The notes beneath the pieces are model-generated. The model had not been told where the DNA came from and made no database searches. It saw only the letters and a program-made list of their open reading frames with translations. 64,000 nucleotides of DNA, from assembly GCF_045063725.1 (NCBI RefSeq), contig NZ_CP173695.1; one strand, written 5' to 3'. The stretch comes from Sellimonas catena. Its GTDB lineage: Bacteria; Bacillota; Clostridia; Lachnospirales; Lachnospiraceae. Shown here piece after piece: positions 59,695 to 64,000 of the stretch. The translations under genes and the position numbers were made by a program. How positions within the stretch are numbered: the stretch's first letter is position 1; every line of letters begins with the position of its first letter.

Positions 59695-61323
59695 GGTAGT
59701 GTAAAAAACTTTGTGGCTTTGGTAAAAAATGGCTCCTTTTTGGTAAGAATTACAGATATGACAATTCTTATCGAAAAGGAGTTTATTTATGGCAGTAGCA
59801 AAAGACCAAATCCGACAGATTATTACAGAAAACAACATTACCAGTGTGGCTGATGTTTACTCCCTTCTCAAAGACAGCTTCAAAGATATATTGCAGGAGC
59901 TTCTGGAAGCCGAGATGGATGCAACTCTGGGCTATGAAAAAAATTGTAAAGGTGATCTTAAGAGCGATAATAAGAGGAATGGCCACTCTCCCAAAACACT
60001 CAAAAGCCAGTACGGGGAATTCCAGATCGATGTTCCCCGTGACCGCAATGGTGAGTTTGAACCAAAGCTGATCCCTAAATATCAGCGGGATATTTCCGGG
60101 ATTGAGGAGAAAGTAATCTCTCTCTATGCCCGCGGAATGAGTACAAGGGATATTCATGACCAGCTCCAGGAACTTTATGGGATTGAACTTTCCGCCGAAA
60201 TGGTCAGCAAAATCACGGACAAAATCCTTCCGGAAGTGAAAGAGTGGCAGTCTCGTCCACTGAACCCTGTATATCCTTTTGTTTTTATGGACTGTATCCA
60301 TTACAAAGTCCGGGAAGACGGCAGGATCCTCAGCCGCGCTGCTTATATTGTACTGGGAGTTACCGTGGAAGGATACAAGGATATTCTCAGTATTACCGTA
60401 GGAGCGAATGAGACCAGTAAATTCTGGCTCGGAATGCTCAACGACCTGAAAAACCGTGGCGTGCAGGATGTCCTGTTCTTCTGCGTAGACGGTCTCCCCG
60501 GATTTAAAGACGCAATTCAGGCCGTTTTCCCACAGGCACAGATCCAGCGCTGTGTGATCCATATGCTGCGCAATTCTTTTAAATATGTGAATTATAACGA
60601 TCTGAAGAAGTTTTCCGCAGACTTCAAGGCTGTCTATAACGCGCCCAATGAATCCGCAGCTCTTTCGGAATTGGAAACGATCAAGGAGAAATGGGGAAAG
60701 AAATATCCCTATGCGATCAGTAACTGGGAAAACAACTGGGAAGATGTGAGTTCTTTCTTCCAGTTTTCCGGAGATATCCGCAGAATTATGTATACCACAA
60801 ACATCATAGAAGGGCTGAACCGTCAATACAGGAAAGTCACAAAGACAAAGAGTGTGTTCCCAAGCGATACCGCTCTTGAAAAGATGCTGTTTCTTGCGAG
60901 CAGAAATGTAACAAAGAAGTGGACGCAGCGTTATCGGAACTGGGATCAAGTGTTGAACCAACTGATTCTTTTATACGATGAGAGACTGACAGCATACCTG
61001 TAAAAGGAAAACAGGAGTGGATGAAAAACTATTCCGCTCCTGTCTTCCCCTTATTCCTTCGGCATTTATAGTATTCCCAGAAAATCCCAGCTTATTCCTG
61101 AGGCCGGGTGTGGGCAGAGCCCACGAAAAAGGGATTACAGATGCCGTTATTTGTGCTGCAAAAAATCTTAAAATTCATGTATAACATGAGTCAAATGGGT
61201 AATACTATAAACAGATAAGTAATTCGACAGCCAAAAAGCAGAAGTTCCGACAAGACAATTATACATATCTGTTTCTTATCAAAGAAGAATTTTTCCCATA
61301 GACACAGAAAATTTTACGCCCTC
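59695..61323 (+). mobile_element. IS256-family insertion sequence, 1629 bp
   Basis: Bounded by imperfect inverted repeats: left GGTAGTGTAAAAAACTTTGT (onward GGCTTTGG), right end on the reverse strand GAGGGCGTAAAATTTTCTGT (onward GTCTATGG), about 19 of 28 identical. An 8-bp duplication GACTAGCC flanks it. It holds one complete transposase gene and an unusually long 320-bp 3' non-coding part (61004-61323) in which I see no gene. The right duplication contains the stop codon of the minus-strand M24 gene, so the insertion hit exactly the 3' end of that gene without changing its product. Confidence 0.87.
59789..61003 (+). CDS. IS256-family (mutator-type) transposase
   Basis: A 404-residue DDE transposase. 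Catalytic D168 in FMDCIHYKVR, D234 in CVDGLPGFKDAI and E341 in TTNIIEGLNRQ give the family triad, with the QRCVIHMLRNS C/H motif between. The N terminus has the helical DNA-binding region with GYEKNCKGD. No frameshift or stop is seen, so it is probably active. AAAAGGAG lies upstream of the ATG. Confidence 0.95.
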   Translation: MAVAKDQIRQIITENNITSVADVYSLLKDSFKDILQELLEAEMDATLGYEKNCKGDLKSDNKRNGHSPKTLKSQYGEFQIDVPRDRNGEFEPKLIPKYQRDISGIEEKVISLYARGMSTRDIHDQLQELYGIELSAEMVSKITDKILPEVKEWQSRPLNPVYPFVFMDCIHYKVREDGRILSRAAYIVLGVTVEGYKDILSITVGANETSKFWLGMLNDLKNRGVQDVLFFCVDGLPGFKDAIQAVFPQAQIQRCVIHMLRNSFKYVNYNDLKKFSADFKAVYNAPNESAALSELETIKEKWGKKYPYAISNWENNWEDVSSFFQFSGDIRRIMYTTNIIEGLNRQYRKVTKTKSVFPSDTALEKMLFLASRNVTKKWTQRYRNWDQVLNQLILLYDERLTAYL

Positions 61324-61331
61324 GACTAGCC
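61324..61331. repeat. 8-bp target-site duplication, right
   Basis: GACTAGCC directly after the right IS end. Its reverse complement GGCTAGTC contains the last Gly codon and the TAG stop of the M24 gene. Confidence 0.82.
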
Positions 61332-62399
61332 TACGATACGATATTTCTTTTCTACAGAGTTGAGAAGTTCATGTCCATCTTCTGTTACAAGAACAAGGTC
61401 TTCGATACGAACTCCGTATTTTCCTTCGATGTAGATACCCGGCTCGATGGAGAAGATCATGCCTGGTTCAGCAACGTTTTTGTTGATCGGGCTGACATCA
61501 CCATATTCGTGGTCTTCCTGTCCGATGAAGTGTCCAAGACGGATCTTCCAGTATTCGCTGTATCCTTTTTCATCGATGTAATCTCTTGCCTGAGCGTCGA
61601 TATCGCAGAAACGAACGCCTGGTTTGATTACAGATTCTGCTCTTAAAACAGCTTCACGTACGATGTCGTGGATTTCTGTCTGTTCCGGATCAGCGGATTT
61701 GCAGTAGAATGTTCTTGTCATATCAGAGCAGTATCCCTGCCATACACATCCCATGTCGATCAGGACACATTCGCCTGCTTTCAGAGTACGTGTATCGCTT
61801 GGCTCATGATGCTGGTCAGCAGCATTTGGTCCAAAGCATACGATTGTATCAAAGCTGTTTCCGCTTGCTCCTGCTTTGAGGTATTCTGCATCGATGAAGT
61901 CAGCGATCTGTTTCTCTGTCATGCCTTCTTTGATGTAATCAGCAACCTTTTCCATAACAGCATCGTTGATTTCGGATGCTTTCTTCATGATTGCGATTTC
62001 TTCTTCATTCTTTACTGCGCGGACGCCGTCTACACAGTCAGATCCCCATACTGTTTTCAGCTGAGGCAGTTTTTCCTGCAGCGGGATGAGGAAACGTGCC
62101 GGCCATGTTTTGTCAATGCCGAGCGGTTTTTCCGGATCAATATTTTCTGCAATAATGGAGATCTGGTCTTCCATATCTGAGAACCAGACTTCTTCAAATC
62201 CTGTATCCTTTACGAAGTAAAGGTAGTTCAGAAGCATGGTGTGCTTTCCGCTTGTTCTGAGAATCAGAGCATATAATCTTTCGCCCGGATTAACCATGAT
62301 TCCTGTCAGGAAACGGATGCTCAGCGGATCGGATACGATCAGCTGTGTCAGGCCTTTTTCTTCCATTTTGCTTAATACTCTTGAAATTCTGTCATTCAT
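61326..62399 (-). CDS. M24B Xaa-Pro dipeptidase/aminopeptidase
   Basis: A 357-residue metallopeptidase. Metal ligands: VLIDMGCVWQGYCSDMTRTF (two Asp), GHFIGQEDHE (His), FSIEPGIYIEG (Glu) and GVRIEDLV (Glu). The His motif is GHFIGQEDHE instead of the common GHGVGLxxHE. It belongs to the same family as the peptidase at 14765 but is clearly divergent. Cytosolic proline-specific dipeptide hydrolysis is expected. An IS256 element lies at its stop codon. Confidence 0.9.
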   Translation of the reverse strand: MNDRISRVLSKMEEKGLTQLIVSDPLSIRFLTGIMVNPGERLYALILRTSGKHTMLLNYLYFVKDTGFEEVWFSDMEDQISIIAENIDPEKPLGIDKTWPARFLIPLQEKLPQLKTVWGSDCVDGVRAVKNEEEIAIMKKASEINDAVMEKVADYIKEGMTEKQIADFIDAEYLKAGASGNSFDTIVCFGPNAADQHHEPSDTRTLKAGECVLIDMGCVWQGYCSDMTRTFYCKSADPEQTEIHDIVREAVLRAESVIKPGVRFCDIDAQARDYIDEKGYSEYWKIRLGHFIGQEDHEYGDVSPINKNVAEPGMIFSIEPGIYIEGKYGVRIEDLVLVTEDGHELLNSVEKKYRIVG

Positions 62400-62441
62400 T
62401 GGTAATATGCTCCTTTCGTATTGCTAACATACTCTGGGAAT

Positions 62442-62469
62442 ATTATAGCACAGATAGGGAAGAACTCAA
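62442..62469 (-). promoter_or_regulatory. Promoter of the second M24 peptidase
   Basis: Minus strand TTGAGT (62469-62464), 16-bp spacer, TATAAT (62447-62442), 43 bp before the ATG. Confidence 0.72.
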
Positions 62470-62549
62470 CTGTTTTTTGTGCATATTGTTTATACTGTAG
62501 TATGAAAAATTATGATGGTAAAAATTAAAAAATCTTAAGGAAAGCTTCC

Positions 62550-62578
62550 TTGTTTCTCCGGAGCGGTTTCGATATACT
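62550..62578 (+). promoter_or_regulatory. Promoter of the 62606 gene
   Basis: TTGTTT (62550-62555), 17-bp spacer, TATACT (62573-62578), 28 bp before the ATG. Confidence 0.65.
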
Positions 62579-62605
62579 GACACCACAAACGGAAGGAGGG
62601 ATTCA

Positions 62606-63244
62606 ATGAAAAAGAAAAAGCTGGAGCTGCCCGTTCTTTGGATGGAACAGACGGAGGGAACGGACGAATGGTATGTAGGAATGCATTATGGAGGCGGTCC
62701 TTATGAGATCTATGAGGCAGAAGATATGATCAGTATGGGCCTTGGTTTTTCCGGAAATCAGATTTATTTCATTCACTATCCGGATGGAGAAGTTTATGCC
62801 CCTTTGAAAAAGAAAGAAAATGTCTATTATGAAAGGCCGGTATGGGATGAAGACAGGTTTGGAATTGCGGCAGTAGATTTTGGAAAAAGAGAAGTGATCA
62901 TTTACTCCTTTATGCCTGGAAAAGAAGTACAAATCCTTCATAAGATTCCGCTTACAGATATCCATGACTGTTATAATCTTAGAATAGAAGCCTCCCCGTT
63001 GACACTTAGCCGACAGAAAGATCAGGTCTATGAGATTCTTTGGCCGGAGAAAAAAAGATTTGCAGTTAAAGAAAACGACAGTATGATTTATCGGGACGGA
63101 AATACGCTGTATTTTTCCAGGTGGGCGGAGACACCGGAATATCTGGAGTATGTTGTAGCTGTAAATGTTGAAACGGGAGAAGAAATCAGCGTGGAGAAAG
63201 GAAATTTATACCGGATGCCGGATGGAAGTTTCTGGCTTGTTTAA
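62606..63244 (+). CDS. Uncharacterised beta-rich cytosolic protein
   Basis: A 212-residue protein with no membrane segment or signal peptide. The composition is rich in Tyr, Trp, Glu and beta strands; repeated short strands (GNQIYFIHYPDGEVY, REVIIYSFMPGKEV, GNTLYFSRWAETPEY) suggest a small beta-propeller or beta-sandwich. I do not recognise the family. GGAAGGAGGG is a strong ribosome binding site, and promoter and terminator frame it as a single-gene unit. Confidence 0.8.
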   Translation: MKKKKLELPVLWMEQTEGTDEWYVGMHYGGGPYEIYEAEDMISMGLGFSGNQIYFIHYPDGEVYAPLKKKENVYYERPVWDEDRFGIAAVDFGKREVIIYSFMPGKEVQILHKIPLTDIHDCYNLRIEASPLTLSRQKDQVYEILWPEKKRFAVKENDSMIYRDGNTLYFSRWAETPEYLEYVVAVNVETGEEISVEKGNLYRMPDGSFWLV

Positions 63245-63275
63245 AAGTGCGCTTTCAGAAAATGATATAACAGAC

Positions 63276-63344
63276 AATGCCTCCACCCCGGATGGAACTG
63301 TGGGTCCATGACCCGGCAGCGCCGAACGGGTGGAGGCATTTTAT
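63276..63344. terminator. Terminator between the 62606 gene and purC
   Basis: AATGCCTCCACCC (63276-63288) and GGGTGGAGGCATT (63328-63340) form a 13-bp stem with a structured 39-base loop; TTT follows. Convergent purC may share it. Confidence 0.8.
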
Positions 63345-63369
63345 CAGTTTATAAAGAAGTTTGAAAAGA

Positions 63370-64000
63370 TTACAGTGTCTTTCCTGTCAGCATTTCATAT
63401 CCCTGCAGATAGATGTCGATGGTTTTCTGTACGACATCTTCCGGCAGTGTCCAGTTATTGTCCGGATTTGCTTTCAGCCAGTCGCGTGCGAACTGCTTGT
63501 CAAAGGACGGCTGTCCATGTCCCGGCTCATAACCGTCAGCAGGCCAGAAACGGGAGCTGTCTGGTGTGAGCATCTCATCACCGATCACAATGTTTCCGTC
63601 TTCATCCAGACCAAATTCAAATTTGGTGTCTGCAATAATGATGCCGCGGGTCAAAGCGTAATCTGCGCACTTTTTATAAAGAGCGATGGTATAGTCACGA
63701 AGTTTTGCAGCGTACTCTTCACCTTTGCCAGGGAAATATTTTTCCAGGTGGGCAATGCTCTGCTCATAGGAAATATTTTCGTCGTGTTCACCGATCTCTG
63801 CTTTTGTGGATGGTGTGTAGATTGGCTCCGGCAGTTTGTCAGATTCTACCAGCCCTTCAGGAAGTTTGATGCCGCATACTGTGCCGTCCTTCTGATAGCT
63901 TGCCCAGCCGCTTCCTGTAATATAACCACGGACGATACACTCGATCGGGAGCATGTTCAGTTTCTTGCACATCATGCTGTTGCCGTCAAACTGCGGCTGC
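63370..64000 (-). CDS. purC: Phosphoribosylaminoimidazole-succinocarboxamide synthase (partial)
   Basis: The C-terminal 209 codons; the N terminus lies beyond the window edge. The visible part has PIECIVRGYITGSGW, KLPEGLVESDKLPEPI, STKAEIGEHDENIS and IADTKFEFGLD followed by DEMLTPDSSRFW, the SAICAR synthetase signature blocks. It joins aspartate to CAIR in purine synthesis. The frame stays open to base 64000. Confidence 0.96.
   Translation of the reverse strand, partial: QPQFDGNSMMCKKLNMLPIECIVRGYITGSGWASYQKDGTVCGIKLPEGLVESDKLPEPIYTPSTKAEIGEHDENISYEQSIAHLEKYFPGKGEEYAAKLRDYTIALYKKCADYALTRGIIIADTKFEFGLDEDGNIVIGDEMLTPDSSRFWPADGYEPGHGQPSFDKQFARDWLKANPDNNWTLPEDVVQKTIDIYLQGYEMLTGKTL

Noticed and set aside
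1..64000. tRNA, rRNA and CRISPR arrays
   Set aside because: No cloverleaf-like, rRNA-like or regularly spaced repeat pattern was seen on either strand by reading; a covariance scan would settle small tRNAs.

Overview
The window looks like chromosomal DNA of a gut Lachnospiraceae-type Firmicute (Clostridia; moderate GC, strong AGGAGG ribosome binding sites). The gene families that point this way are DUF951 beside rpsF-ssb-rpsR, a class B sortase, DUF6199- and DUF6145-like small proteins, a short BirA, LysRS following GreA, the glycyl radical enzyme HypD, a PrdA-like protein and a large modular GH31. I cannot name genus or species. No tRNA, rRNA or CRISPR array was seen.

Layout. 1-1.2 kb: end of a DUF3887-like gene and a DUF1648/PH membrane protein. 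1.5-10.3 kb: a catabolic cluster with a permease, a hydantoinase/oxoprolinase-family protein, a HExxH protein, YhcH, a LacI-family regulator, 2-keto-3-deoxygluconate kinase, HPS-type synthase, PHI-type isomerase and KDPG aldolase. Its promoter carries two near-identical palindromic operators. 10.3-16.8 kb: Uma2 protein, a LysR regulator divergent from an IlvD/Edd - ornithine cyclodeaminase-like - M24 peptidase operon, a flavodoxin and a zinc-ribbon membrane protein. 17-21 kb: a free-standing homologue of the N-terminal part of proline reductase PrdA, sortase B, DUF951, rpsF-ssb-rpsR and a cell-wall hydrolase. 21.3-28.4 kb: a patatin/ornithine carbamoyltransferase in one reading frame, BirA, DusB, GreA and a LysRS with an extra C-terminal tRNA-binding domain. 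28.4-30.2 kb: a MNT/HEPN module with a nonsense-mutated HEPN gene, bracketed by two copies of one terminator-like repeat, then a membrane HExxH protein. 30.3-38.5 kb: HypD and its activase, a DUF885 peptidase, an orphan PTS EIIA, AraD, a HAD hydrolase and a membrane protein. 38.5-45.6 kb: a possibly leaderless XRE regulator, a structured leader before a frameshifted MATE gene, a cytidylate-kinase-like protein, MerR regulators and an ABC exporter. 45.6-50.7 kb: a BlaR1/BlaI sensor-repressor pair and, facing it, two paralogous exported proteins behind a promoter with a matching BlaI-type operator. 50.7-58.4 kb: LysR, DUF3737, a PatB/MalY C-S lyase and a GH31. 58.6-64 kb: an Rpn-type nuclease, an IS256-family element sitting on the stop codon of a second M24 peptidase, an unknown protein and partial purC.

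How the genes fit together. Several loci concern proline and hydroxyproline: two Xaa-Pro-type M24 peptidases, HypD with every active-site residue I could check conserved, an OCD-family protein and the PrdA-like domain. They are not one operon and neither proC nor prdB is present here, so the link is inference. The 1.7-10.3 kb cluster reads as use of a sugar acid through KDG and KDPG, plus a 3-hexulose-6-phosphate branch. The most system-like unexplained unit is the BlaI-operator-controlled pair of exported paralogues at 46-48.4 kb: a sensor for beta-lactams or cell-wall damage with no beta-lactamase in sight.
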